A stretch of 48,351 nt of DNA from Bacillota bacterium (GTDB lineage Bacteria > Bacillota > Clostridia > Lachnospirales > Lachnospiraceae): positions 1 to 48,351 of the forward strand of contig JAEYFP010000063.1 of the NCBI GenBank assembly GCA_023402845.1, read 5' to 3'. The notes beneath the pieces were generated by a model, which saw only the letters and a list, made by a program, of their open reading frames with translations, did no database searches and was not told where the DNA came from. Position numbers and translations under genes: made by a program. This document shows positions 15,934 to 23,887 of this stretch, piece by piece. Numbering within the stretch: position 1 is the stretch's first letter; every line of letters starts with the position of its first letter.

Positions 15934-16320
15934 GCGGAGGCGTTCCGTTTAGCTCCTGCCACTTCGTTTGATATGCACCCGCGTCGATCGGCTACCGCGA
16001 AATAATCTGAAACGGCACGAGATGCAGATGAATTGGATGGGCACCGCCCAATACATTAATGATAAACCAGTCTTCGGTAGAACCAACGCGCGGTGTTTCG
16101 GTGGCGTGGGCCATCCACGGAAGTCCGTTGAGGGTCATCATTAAAACCGCGTTTTCATTTCTTTCGGCATTGAGAACAAGCAGCCGGGACCGTCCGTCCC
16201 GCCGCAGGCGCGGAATCTGTTGCAGACATTGGGGAACGGGGGCACAGGGAATCGGCCGGCATGGCTCTGCGGCGACATCAAATCTCATAACCCGTGCCGT
16301 TGTGGTTTCATCTACCGGAT
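15860..16320 (-). pseudogene. Multicopper oxidase (CotA/bilirubin-oxidase-like) internal fragment
   Basis: Reading leftwards from about 16320, one frame gives GDPVDETTTARVMRFDV, LMMTLNGLPW, TPRVGSTEDWFIINVLGG, then AHPIHLHLVPFQIISR. The HPxHxH copper motif is intact. A TAG follows at about 15998-16000. The same frame resumes with DAGAYQTKWQELNG, PPLMHE and PYLTGPPVPP, all typical of the family, and ends near 15860 inside the protease gene. The N-terminal cupredoxin domains and the final HCH copper motif are missing. The fragment is GC-rich compared with its neighbours, which points to foreign origin. Confidence 0.8.
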
Positions 16321-16488
16321 CGCCCGCGGGTCAAGGTGTGTTTTGGGGCATTCATCTATGATCTCCTCATGCATTGAGGAAATAAGCGTGTCAAGCTTCT
16401 TTGCGAGAAGCTCTGCTACGCGGCTTTCAATATTGGACAAAGATATCCCTCCTAAAGGAATGGTTTGTTTTTTTTGGGAACGCTTCAT
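16312..16488 (-). CDS. Small hypothetical protein (58 aa)
   Basis: The frame runs from ATG 16488-16486 to a TAG at 16312. It starts MKRSQKKQTIPLGGISLSNI and continues with a helical stretch VAELLAKKLDTLISSMHEEI. AGAGGAA lies six to eight bases before the ATG. The last ten or so codons overlap the multicopper-oxidase remnant in a different frame, so the original gene was probably longer and has been cut by the same rearrangement. I do not recognise it. Confidence 0.35.
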   Translation of the reverse strand: MKRSQKKQTIPLGGISLSNIESRVAELLAKKLDTLISSMHEEIIDECPKTHLDPRAIR

Positions 16489-16616
16489 AGTTCCTCTTAT
16501 TTATTGTATTCTTGTAATAGGTGGTGCGTGAAATTACAAATCGAAGTAGTCATTTATTACATCTGGGCGATACTAATGCTGCAAGTTATTTATCGAATAC
16601 GAAAGGAGAACAAGCG

Positions 16617-17045
16617 ATGGAAATCAGAGAATGCATGATTACAGATTTTGAAAGATTACATTACTTAAATACAACTGCATTCGGATATGAGTATGATCTA
16701 GAGAAAACCAAAAGAAAGCTTTCCTTAATTCTTGGCAGGAAAACTGATAAAATTTATGTTGCCTTTATGGATGACATGGTTGTGGGCTATGTTCACGGAA
16801 GTGATTACGAATGCACCTATTCAGATTCGTTAAAAAACATTATGGCCATTGCAGTAGATGAAAAGTATCGAGGTCTTGGAATTGGAAAAGCATTATTATC
16901 TGGTGTTGAAGATTGGGCAATTGCATGTAACTGCAGCGGGGTACGCCTTGTATCGGGCTTTGACAGGACAGGTGCACATGAGTTTTATTTAAGGTGCGGC
17001 TATTTTAACAGGAAACAGCAAAAGAATTTTATTAAGTTATTTTAA
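16617..17045 (+). CDS. GNAT N-acetyltransferase
   Basis: A 142-residue acetyltransferase. The acetyl-CoA signature is AVDEKYRGLGIGKALLSGVE near residues 79-98, followed by a strand and GAHEFYLRCGYF, which matches the RimI-like C-terminus. The start at 16617 has AAAGGAGA nine bases before it; an upstream GTG in the same frame has no site. The substrate is unknown. It stands alone, downstream of the scrambled protease/oxidase region. Confidence 0.85.
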   Translation: MEIRECMITDFERLHYLNTTAFGYEYDLEKTKRKLSLILGRKTDKIYVAFMDDMVVGYVHGSDYECTYSDSLKNIMAIAVDEKYRGLGIGKALLSGVEDWAIACNCSGVRLVSGFDRTGAHEFYLRCGYFNRKQQKNFIKLF

Positions 17046-17194
17046 CATAGATGTGCATTAAATCTGAATTTTCCCTAAATATAGGCGGACATATTGTGTC
17101 CCATTATAGAATTGCAGGGGAATGCCCTCTTCGTGTCCTGTAATATTGGCTGGACTGATGGTATTCTGTTCTTAGAAGGGAGGTTGCATGAACT

Positions 17195-17637
17195 ATGGAT
17201 CAAGTTAAAATCGGAAATTTTATTAAAGAGCTTCGCAAGGAGAAAAATTTTACACAGGAGCAGCTTGCGGAAAAATTCAATGTTTCCAGAAGAACTGTTT
17301 CAAGATGGGAAACCGGAAGTAATATGCCGGATTTGGATATTCTTATAGGAATATCGTAATATTATGATGTTGATCTTCGGGAATTATTAGATGGGGAGAG
17401 GAAAAGCGAGAAAATGAATCTGGAGTTGGAAGAAACCGTATGCATTTATTATTCCTTGGAGGACTGGCTGCAGCTATAATATATATGGTACTATTATACA
17501 CTGACCGTGCGGATAACTTTATTGCAGGCTTGTGCTTGGGGATCACATTTGGAATGATGCTCGTAGGTATCATTATGACAAGCCGATTTGCCTCAAAAAT
17601 CAGGGCATTTAAAATGAAAGTTCTTCATAGGTGGTAA
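17195..17637 (+). pseudogene. XRE regulator with C-terminal membrane domain, broken twice
   Basis: ATG 17195 begins MDQVKIGNFIKELRKEKNFT, a standard XRE helix-turn-helix (QLAEKFNVSRRTVSRWETG). A TAA at 17357-17359 interrupts it within LIGIS-YYDVDLRELLDGE, where intact relatives have a sense codon. The frame then runs on to MNLELEETV. Two hydrophobic segments (LFLGGLAAAIIYMVLLY and FIAGLCLGITFGMMLVGIIM) appear in the next frame from about 17440. The usual linker between them is missing. So there is one nonsense codon plus a deletion/frameshift. The truncated 54-residue DNA-binding domain could still be made. Confidence 0.75.
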
Positions 17638-17663
17638 CGTATACATTTTTCAAGGAGGTTCAA

Positions 17664-18128
17664 ATGAAATATCAAGGCGTTTGTATTGCAGTAAAGGATG
17701 TAGGTCTTTCCCGAAAATTTTATCAGGATTTATTTGGGCTTGAGGTATTTCAAGACTATGGAAGAAATGTTTCCTTTGGAGGCTTGTCTTTGCAGCAGGA
17801 CTTTGACTGGTTGTTAGATATTCCCTCAGAAAGTATCTTGAAAAAATCTCATAATATGGAATTATATTTTGAGGAAAATAATTTTGACAGCTTTATTGCA
17901 CAATTAGAGCAGCGAAGCGACATTAGGTATATAGGGGGTGGCGTTAAGGAGGCTGAATGGGGACAGCGTGCGATCCGTTTTTATGATTTGGATGGCCACA
18001 TTATTGAAGTTGGAGAGAACATGAAGATGGTTATAAAACGGTTCATGGAATCCGGGCTATCCATGAAGGATACTTCCAAACGTATGGGAGTGTCCGTATC
18101 GGATTTAGAAACGCTTTTGAATAGTTAA
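17664..18128 (+). CDS. VOC/glyoxalase-fold protein
   Basis: A 154-residue protein. Residues 1-125 form a vicinal-oxygen-chelate fold (GVCIAVKDVGLSRKFYQDLF, GLEVFQDYGRNVSFGGL, then AIRFYDLDGHIIEVGE). The HIIEVGE segment carries the usual C-terminal metal-ligand Glu. The last 30 residues, MKDTSKRMGVSVSDLETLL, resemble a small helix-turn-helix-like tail often found on such proteins. A strong AAGGAGG site lies before ATG 17664. Reaction unknown; possibly resistance or dioxygenase/isomerase-type chemistry. Confidence 0.8.
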   Translation: MKYQGVCIAVKDVGLSRKFYQDLFGLEVFQDYGRNVSFGGLSLQQDFDWLLDIPSESILKKSHNMELYFEENNFDSFIAQLEQRSDIRYIGGGVKEAEWGQRAIRFYDLDGHIIEVGENMKMVIKRFMESGLSMKDTSKRMGVSVSDLETLLNS

Positions 18129-18143
18129 TACCATTCCTGTGTA

Positions 18144-18196
18144 TTGTCAAAGGCAAGGAGCTTTGTTATAATTGAGTTAGTGTATACTAACTCAAT
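18144..18196 (+). promoter_or_regulatory. Promoter with an 11-bp-arm palindromic operator
   Basis: TTGTCA (18144-18149), a 17-base spacer and TATAAT (18167-18172) form a strong promoter. Directly overlapping its -10/+1 region is a perfect inverted repeat, ATTGAGTTAGT (18171-18181), GTAT, ACTAACTCAAT (18186-18196). A dimeric repressor there would shut off the alpha/beta hydrolase gene. The half-site TGAGTTAGT also occurs upstream of the AraC regulator at 20075-20083 (opposite orientation). Confidence 0.75.
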
Positions 18197-18232
18197 TTTG
18201 TTCTAATTATATTACATTCAAGGAGGTTATTA

Positions 18233-19015
18233 ATGAGCACATTAAAATTTACACTCACTAATGATCGTGTTATGTCTTATATGGAATACGGTAATCCGGA
18301 CGGTAAGGCGGTGATCGTTTTGCACGGATTGGTGGGAAGCGTTGCGGAAGAAAATTTGGCGGAACAACTGAAGGATATTCCCTTGCGGTTGATTTATCTT
18401 GCCCGTCCCGGATATGGGGAATCTGATTATTTTCCGATGGAGTGCGTGGCGGATTGGGGGCGTCAGCTGGAGCCTTTTCTAGATGCTCTGCATCTGGAAT
18501 CCTTTGATGTTGTAGGGATCTCTGCAGGAGCTCCCTATGCATATAGTATGGCGGTGCTCTATGCCGGCCGTGTCAGAACCGTATATATAAACAGCGGGGT
18601 AACCGCTGTTTATGATCCTGATATCATAAGCTGTTATACACAACAAAGTATAGAGGCATATCGGCAGCTGTTAAAGATCACCAGAGAAGAGGCCGGAAAG
18701 GCAATATATAATATATACCTGCCCCTATTTACAGAAGAGGTTAAAAAGAGCAGAAATTTTCAGGATTCCATGGGCGGAAACTTGATGAATATAGGGCAGG
18801 AATCGATCTTACAGGTTACCCCTTGGGGATTTAGCCTCGGGGATATTCCTCGTCCTGTGGTTCTTCTGCACGGAACCTTGGATACAGTGGTGCCCTATTC
18901 CGGAGCGAAAGCAATGGCATCCCGTATTCCCGGCGCTCAATTAATCACACTTGATTCGGAGGAGCATTCTTCAGAGCGCACGATGCAGAAGCTGCTTGAG
19001 CTGCTGACCAGATAA
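18233..19015 (+). CDS. Alpha/beta-fold hydrolase
   Basis: A 260-residue serine hydrolase. The first strand ends in VIVLHGLVG, giving the oxyanion-hole region. The nucleophile elbow is GISAG with Ser97. A late Asp lies in LHGTLDTVVPYSGA (about 218) and the catalytic His in SEEHSSE (about 247). The layout matches small esterase/thioesterase/haloperoxidase-like enzymes; the substrate is unknown. AAGGAGG precedes the ATG. It is a single-gene transcript controlled by the palindromic promoter just upstream and ends near a strong hairpin at 19047-19072. Confidence 0.85.
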   Translation: MSTLKFTLTNDRVMSYMEYGNPDGKAVIVLHGLVGSVAEENLAEQLKDIPLRLIYLARPGYGESDYFPMECVADWGRQLEPFLDALHLESFDVVGISAGAPYAYSMAVLYAGRVRTVYINSGVTAVYDPDIISCYTQQSIEAYRQLLKITREEAGKAIYNIYLPLFTEEVKKSRNFQDSMGGNLMNIGQESILQVTPWGFSLGDIPRPVVLLHGTLDTVVPYSGAKAMASRIPGAQLITLDSEEHSSERTMQKLLELLTR

Positions 19016-19046
19016 GAAGCCGTAAAATCTTCTTTTTCGTTGATTA

Positions 19047-19072
19047 CGCCGGGCCGATTTTTTGGCCCGGCG
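19047..19072. terminator. GC-rich hairpin between convergent genes
   Basis: CGCCGGGCC (19047-19055) pairs with GGCCCGGCG (19064-19072) around an eight-base T-rich loop. No T run follows on either strand, so termination may be partial, but its place between convergent genes fits. Confidence 0.55.
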
Positions 19073-19087
19073 GATAGAGATCATAGA

Positions 19088-20008
19088 TCATTTCCCTGAA
19101 TGCCAGATCTTCCTAAATACGGCAGGCGTCATTCCTTCTGTCTTTTTGAAGGTATTTACGAAATAGCTTGCATCGGGAATGCCGGTCATTTCCCCTATCT
19201 GATGGATGCTGCAAACGGTAGTTCGAAGCAGCTGTTTTGCCTGTGTAATCCTTACACGTGTCAGATAATCGGCAGGCGAGAGACCGGTATATTTTTTAAA
19301 TTGTTTTTGCAGATAGGATTTGCTCAAAAAATATTTTTTTGAAAGCAGATCCAGATCTATGTGCTCTGCGTAATACTGCTCCAGGTACAAGCGCATATCC
19401 GTAACAAAGTCAGGAATAGAATTTTTTTCCTGATTGCAGGCAGAATCGATCATAGAGGAACAAAGAGCAGCCAAAAGGGAAGAGGCATGGAAATCCGTCT
19501 GTAGATCCCGGATATCTTTGTTAAATAATTCGATCAGCTTATTCAGATTTTCCGGAACATCACTTCCGGGAAGCAGGCTCAGGCAGCCGCTTGTACAAAT
19601 ATTGTGATAAAATTTATAATATTCTTTGACACTGTCTCCAAAGAAATGGACAAACATGCATGCAAAGCGTTTTCTGTTTTTGGCCGTATAATATGCATGA
19701 GGCCGCATACAGTCAATCCAGAATGCCATTCCGGGAACGAGTCTGGTAGTATGTCCGTTATATTCTACAATCCCTTCCCCACCGTAAAAATATCCGATAA
19801 AAAAAGATTCAAGTCCTTCTCTGTAAACATAATAGTCTGAATTTGCAATAGTATTCCCAAGCTCCTGTGTATAAAAGGGCAGCGCATTGTGCGGCATATT
19901 GACTGCCGGTGTAAGCCAGACCGAGCTTGGAGAATAATCTAAATTACATGTCAGCTTCATCTCCTGATGACTTTTCTGCCATATAAGCTGTGAAGAAAAC
20001 TGTTTCAT
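19088..20008 (-). CDS. AraC-family transcriptional regulator
   Basis: A 306-residue regulator. The N-terminal half is an AraC-type cupin (YVYREGLESFFIGYFYGGEG, TTRLVPGMAFWIDCMRPHAY) for sugar sensing. The last 100 residues carry two helix-turn-helix motifs (LDLLSKKYFLSKSYLQKQFK, then IHQIGEMTGIPDASYFVNTF). I chose ATG 20008 because AAGGAGG lies eight bases upstream; an ATG eight codons earlier would place that site inside the gene. It diverges from the first CUT2 sugar transporter operon and is the obvious candidate activator for it. Confidence 0.9.
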   Translation of the reverse strand: MKQFSSQLIWQKSHQEMKLTCNLDYSPSSVWLTPAVNMPHNALPFYTQELGNTIANSDYYVYREGLESFFIGYFYGGEGIVEYNGHTTRLVPGMAFWIDCMRPHAYYTAKNRKRFACMFVHFFGDSVKEYYKFYHNICTSGCLSLLPGSDVPENLNKLIELFNKDIRDLQTDFHASSLLAALCSSMIDSACNQEKNSIPDFVTDMRLYLEQYYAEHIDLDLLSKKYFLSKSYLQKQFKKYTGLSPADYLTRVRITQAKQLLRTTVCSIHQIGEMTGIPDASYFVNTFKKTEGMTPAVFRKIWHSGK

Positions 20009-20044
20009 ACAAATCCTCCTTAAACAGAACAAGATTTTTATATA

Positions 20045-20090
20045 TTACTAGTTAACTCAACAAGATATTGTCATGACTAACTCATAAAAC
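20045..20090. promoter_or_regulatory. Candidate operator half-sites in the AraC/CUT2 divergent region
   Basis: AGTTAACTCAA (20051-20061) and ACTAACTCAT (20075-20084) lie 13 bases apart. The second contains ACTAACTCA, identical to the right arm of the palindrome at 18186-18196. A shared regulator is likely but unproven. Confidence 0.45.
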
Positions 20091-20249
20091 ATGATTAGAA
20101 TATACAATATAAATCGAAATATAAAGATTTATCATAGTAATAATCGACAAATAGAGTATTGCATAGCAAGATAAAAATTGCAATGATGGATTCTCGGATT
20201 TTTATATTTCGGTAAATTAAAAACATAAGAATGTATGGAGGAAAAAAGT

Positions 20250-21317
20250 ATGAAAAGAGCAATCGGTATTTTTTTAGTGATGGCAATGACGATGGGGATG
20301 GTCGGCTGCGGGTCCCAGGCAGAAGGAACAGCCGCACCCGGTGCAGCGGAGGCCGCGGCGGAAACCACAGCAGAAACAGCAGAAGCAGCGGCTGGGGACA
20401 CAGCAAAAGCTGACGATGATCAGATTATTATCGGCTTTGCCAATATTGCGGAGCAGGTAGAGCTGCAGATTCAGGTAAGGGAGAGTATCGAAAAGGCAGC
20501 GGAGGAAGCAGGCGTAAAGCTGATAACCGCAGATAATAACTATGATGGGGCAAAGGCTGTTGAAATTGCGGACAATATGATTAGCCAGGGGATTGACGGT
20601 TTTATCGAGTTCAATTTGGACGAAAGTGTAGGACCTGTAATCATGGAAAAAATGAATGATGCGGGGATTCCGGTAATTGCAGTGGATATTGCCATGGACG
20701 GAGCCACCTTTTTTGGTGCGGATAATGTGACAGCCGGAAAAGTGGCAGGAGCGCGTTTGGGTGAAGTGGCAAAGGAAAGATGGGGCGAAGAGCCGGATTG
20801 CCTGCTGCTTGTGGAAGATTCCACATCAGGAGAAACGGCACTGCAGAGGACGGAATGCACACCGGATGGATTAAAGGAGGTATTTCCTGATTTTTCCGAG
20901 GATAAAATCATACGTCTTGATTCAGGCACAGATGCCTCTTCCGCACAGAAAACGGTATCCGACTTTTTGTCGGCACATCCGACTTATAACAAAATTGCAA
21001 TTAATACCTTTAACGATGTAATTGCAACATCGACACTGGCAGCCATTGAGACAGCCGGCAGGGAAGCAGATTGTATTATGGTTTCCGAAAATGAATATGG
21101 TTATCTGGATTATATCAAAACAACCCCGCAAGCGCCTGAAAATGAAGTATGGGTAGGCGGTGTCGCGTTCTTCTTTAACCGCTACGGAGAATATACGGTT
21201 CCTGCAATTATCAGCTTAATTAAGGGAGAGACGGTTGATGACAGCATTTATGTAGATCATGCCGTTATTACGAGAGATAATGCCGAAGAATGGTTTGCTG
21301 ATTATCTGGCCGAATAA
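20250..21317 (+). CDS. CUT2-type sugar ABC transporter, substrate-binding lipoprotein
   Basis: A 355-residue lipoprotein with the signal MKRAIGIFLVMAMTMGMVGC and lipobox Cys20, followed by an Ala/Glu-rich linker. The mature part is a periplasmic-binding-protein 4 fold (IIIGFANIAEQVELQIQV, ITADNNYDGAKAVEIADNMI), as in ribose/galactose-type binding proteins. GGAGG before ATG 20250 fixes the start; an ATG five codons earlier is part of the site region. It is the first gene of a binding protein-ATPase-permease-esterase operon. A hairpin at 21326-21376 separates it from the ATPase gene, likely to favour higher binding-protein expression. Confidence 0.9.
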   Translation: MKRAIGIFLVMAMTMGMVGCGSQAEGTAAPGAAEAAAETTAETAEAAAGDTAKADDDQIIIGFANIAEQVELQIQVRESIEKAAEEAGVKLITADNNYDGAKAVEIADNMISQGIDGFIEFNLDESVGPVIMEKMNDAGIPVIAVDIAMDGATFFGADNVTAGKVAGARLGEVAKERWGEEPDCLLLVEDSTSGETALQRTECTPDGLKEVFPDFSEDKIIRLDSGTDASSAQKTVSDFLSAHPTYNKIAINTFNDVIATSTLAAIETAGREADCIMVSENEYGYLDYIKTTPQAPENEVWVGGVAFFFNRYGEYTVPAIISLIKGETVDDSIYVDHAVITRDNAEEWFADYLAE

Positions 21318-21325
21318 CAGGTTTG

Positions 21326-21376
21326 ATGTTACTGTTCACAGAACTGCTGCTCTTGCGGGACTGTGGGCAGTAACAT
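21326..21376 (+). terminator. Intercistronic hairpin after the binding-protein gene
   Basis: ATGTTACTG (21326-21334) pairs with CAGTAACAT (21368-21376). There is no T run, so it is more likely an attenuator or mRNA-stabilising hairpin than a full stop. Confidence 0.45.
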
Positions 21377-21414
21377 GCTGTAGGGACATAATAATGGAAG
21401 GAGGAAGCGTTTAT

Positions 21415-22905
21415 ATGGAAAAAAAGGTTATTTTGAAGGCACAGGGTATTATGAAGCATTTTCCGGGTGTAAAAGCGCTTGATGGTGTAGATCTTGAAGT
21501 CCGGGAATGCGAGGTGCTGGCTTTACTGGGAGAAAATGGAGCAGGAAAGTCAACACTGATCAAGATTCTGGCCGGAGTGCAGCCGCCCGATTCCGGGAGG
21601 ATCAGTATAGAAGGGAAACAGGTACAATTCAATAATCCGGTGGATGCAAAGGAGGCAGGAATCGCAGTTGTATATCAGGAACTGGCAAATGTGTCGGAAT
21701 TAACGGTAGCGGAAAACCTGTTTATTAATGAGTACGGATGCGGGGACAAGAAACTGTTAAACTGGAAGCAGATTTATGAGGAAGCCGAAAAGGCAGTGGC
21801 AAATATTGATTTAAAAATAGATGTACATAAATTAATGGGACGCTGTACAGTCGCCGAGAAGCAGCAGATTGAAATTGCACGCGCAATCTATGAAAATGCA
21901 AAAATACTTATTTTGGACGAGCCCACCTCCGCATTAAATACAACGGAAATAGAGCACCTTCTTAAAAATATTAAAAAACTGAAAGAACGCGGAGTCGGTG
22001 TGATTCTGATTACACATAAGATGGATGAAATCTTTGCTGTCTCGGACCATGTAACGGTTCTTAGGGATGGGGTATCGGTAGCTGATATGCAGATTTCGGA
22101 TATTACCGAAAAAGAACTGATTAATTTAATGGTAGGGCGGGAAATCAAAAACTTATATCCTGAGAAAAGCAGTACCCCCGGTGAAGTAATTCTGGATGTT
22201 CAGGATCTGGAAAATGCGCATGTGCATCAGGTGAGTTTTCAATTGAAAAAAGGTGAGATATTGGGTGTTTACGGCTTGATGGGATCAGGGCATTTAGAGC
22301 TTGGAAAAACACTGTTTGGTTGCTTTAAAACGATAAAAGGAAGGGTGCTGTTGAAGGGAGAGGAGCTGAAGCTCTCAACGCCCAAAGACTGTCTGAAGAA
22401 TGGGATTGCTTTTCTGCCGAGTGAAAGAAAGGCAGAGGGTTTGGTTCAGATCCAATCGGTGGCAGAAAATATCATGACAGCCTATTACGAAAACGGTAAA
22501 AACGGCTGGAAAATTAACAATAAAGCAGCAGAACGGATTGTGGCAAAGTGGATTAAGGAGCTGTCAATCAAAACGCAGAGTCCAAAATCAAAGGCAGCAA
22601 CACTGTCGGGAGGAAATCAGCAAAAGGTGGTTTTGGCAAAATGGCTGGAAATATCGCCGGATATCATCATCATGAATGAACCGACAAGAGGAATTGATGT
22701 CGGAAGCAAATCGGAAATATATGAACTGCTTGACCAATTATGCAGGAGGGGTGTATCCATTATTATGATAACTTCAGAAATGCCTGAGCTTCTGGCAATG
22801 TCGGACCGCTGCATCGTTATGCATGAAAATAAGATACAGGCTGCATTTACCAGAGAACAGCTGACTGAGGCAGCGATTATGACGGCAGCCATAGGAGGAA
22901 AATAA
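21415..22905 (+). CDS. CUT2 sugar ABC transporter ATPase (double NBD)
   Basis: A 496-residue RbsA/MglA-type protein with two nucleotide-binding domains. NBD1 has Walker A GENGAGKST (39-47) and Walker B ILILDEPTSAL. NBD2 has the degenerate Walker A GLMGSGHLELG usual for the family, a good signature LSGGNQQKVVLAKWL and NEPTRGIDVGSK with its Glu kept. A GGAGG site lies upstream of ATG 21415; the open frame extends further 5' only because it overlaps the binding-protein gene. It pairs with the single permease that follows. Cytoplasmic face of the membrane. Confidence 0.92.
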   Translation: MEKKVILKAQGIMKHFPGVKALDGVDLEVRECEVLALLGENGAGKSTLIKILAGVQPPDSGRISIEGKQVQFNNPVDAKEAGIAVVYQELANVSELTVAENLFINEYGCGDKKLLNWKQIYEEAEKAVANIDLKIDVHKLMGRCTVAEKQQIEIARAIYENAKILILDEPTSALNTTEIEHLLKNIKKLKERGVGVILITHKMDEIFAVSDHVTVLRDGVSVADMQISDITEKELINLMVGREIKNLYPEKSSTPGEVILDVQDLENAHVHQVSFQLKKGEILGVYGLMGSGHLELGKTLFGCFKTIKGRVLLKGEELKLSTPKDCLKNGIAFLPSERKAEGLVQIQSVAENIMTAYYENGKNGWKINNKAAERIVAKWIKELSIKTQSPKSKAATLSGGNQQKVVLAKWLEISPDIIIMNEPTRGIDVGSKSEIYELLDQLCRRGVSIIMITSEMPELLAMSDRCIVMHENKIQAAFTREQLTEAAIMTAAIGGK

Positions 22906-22906
22906 A

Positions 22907-23875
22907 ATGCAAAAATTAAAAGAGAGTGTAAAAAAAATTTCATCCATAGATTTTATTCCATTAATCATTTCATATATCATTTTAATTGCTTTTTTTGCAA
23001 TTAAATCTCCGCATTTCTTTAATGTAACGAATTTTCTGAATATTGCATTATATGCTGCCAACATCGGTATTCTGGCGTGTACAATGACACTGATCATTAT
23101 TTCGGGACATATTGATTTGTCCATTGGTTCTGTCATTGCGTTGTCAGGCATCGTTATGGGAACCCTGCTGCAAAGAGGAGTTCCTACGGGGATTGCAATA
23201 CTGGCATGTCTTGGAATCGGGGTATTGGCCGGTATTTTCAACGGCCTTTTAATTACAAAGGTAGGAGTAAATGCATTTATTACGACACTGGCAGGAATGG
23301 AAATTTTCCGTGGAACTACCTATCTTGTAACGAATGGGAAAGCGGTCACTATAACCAATGATATGATTAAAAAAATCGGCAGAGGGTATACGTTTTCCGT
23401 TCCTAATGCAGTGATTATCATGCTCGTTATCGTGGTGATCTTCTCTTTGGTTGCAAAACATACGGTTTTTGGAAGAAGAATTTTTGTGATCGGCGGTAAC
23501 GGACAGGTGGCATATCTTTCGGGGATCAATGTGAGCGGAAACCTGATGGGACTATTTATACTGAACGGTATGATGTGCGGAGTTGCTTCCGTAATTTACT
23601 GCTCACAGCTTGGCGCAGCCATGCCGACCAACGCGACAGGAATGGAATTTGATGTTATTTCCGCGGTCATACTGGGAGGTGCCAGTCTGTCAGGCGGAAA
23701 AGGTTCTATAATAGGCGCCTTATTTGGTGCGCTGCTGCTTGGTACGCTTTCAAACGGTATGGTTATGCTGAATATCCACACCTATTGGCAGCAGATTATT
23801 TCAGGAATTGTTTTGGTGCTGGCTGTTGTTCTTGACATTATAAAAAATAAGCGTGCGCAGCGCACACTCGGCTGA
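22907..23875 (+). CDS. CUT2 sugar ABC transporter permease (RbsC-like)
   Basis: A 322-residue permease with 8-10 transmembrane helices. Family text is clear: TMTLIIISGHIDLSIGSVIALSG, GVNAFITTLAGMEIFRGTTYL, FDVISAVILGGASLSGGKGS. It starts two bases after the ATPase stop. As a single permease it would act as a homodimer with the upstream double ATPase and binding protein, like ribose ABC systems. Confidence 0.92.
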   Translation: MQKLKESVKKISSIDFIPLIISYIILIAFFAIKSPHFFNVTNFLNIALYAANIGILACTMTLIIISGHIDLSIGSVIALSGIVMGTLLQRGVPTGIAILACLGIGVLAGIFNGLLITKVGVNAFITTLAGMEIFRGTTYLVTNGKAVTITNDMIKKIGRGYTFSVPNAVIIMLVIVVIFSLVAKHTVFGRRIFVIGGNGQVAYLSGINVSGNLMGLFILNGMMCGVASVIYCSQLGAAMPTNATGMEFDVISAVILGGASLSGGKGSIIGALFGALLLGTLSNGMVMLNIHTYWQQIISGIVLVLAVVLDIIKNKRAQRTLG

Positions 23876-23887
23876 TAGGAGGCATTT

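Noticed and set aside
16059..16361. Plus-strand open frame across the multicopper-oxidase remnant
   Set aside because: It is a shadow of the GC-rich minus-strand oxidase codons and has no recognisable domain.
20250..20430. Ala/Glu-rich low-complexity stretch as a repeat protein
   Set aside because: It is the normal flexible linker after the lipoprotein cysteine, seen in all three binding proteins.
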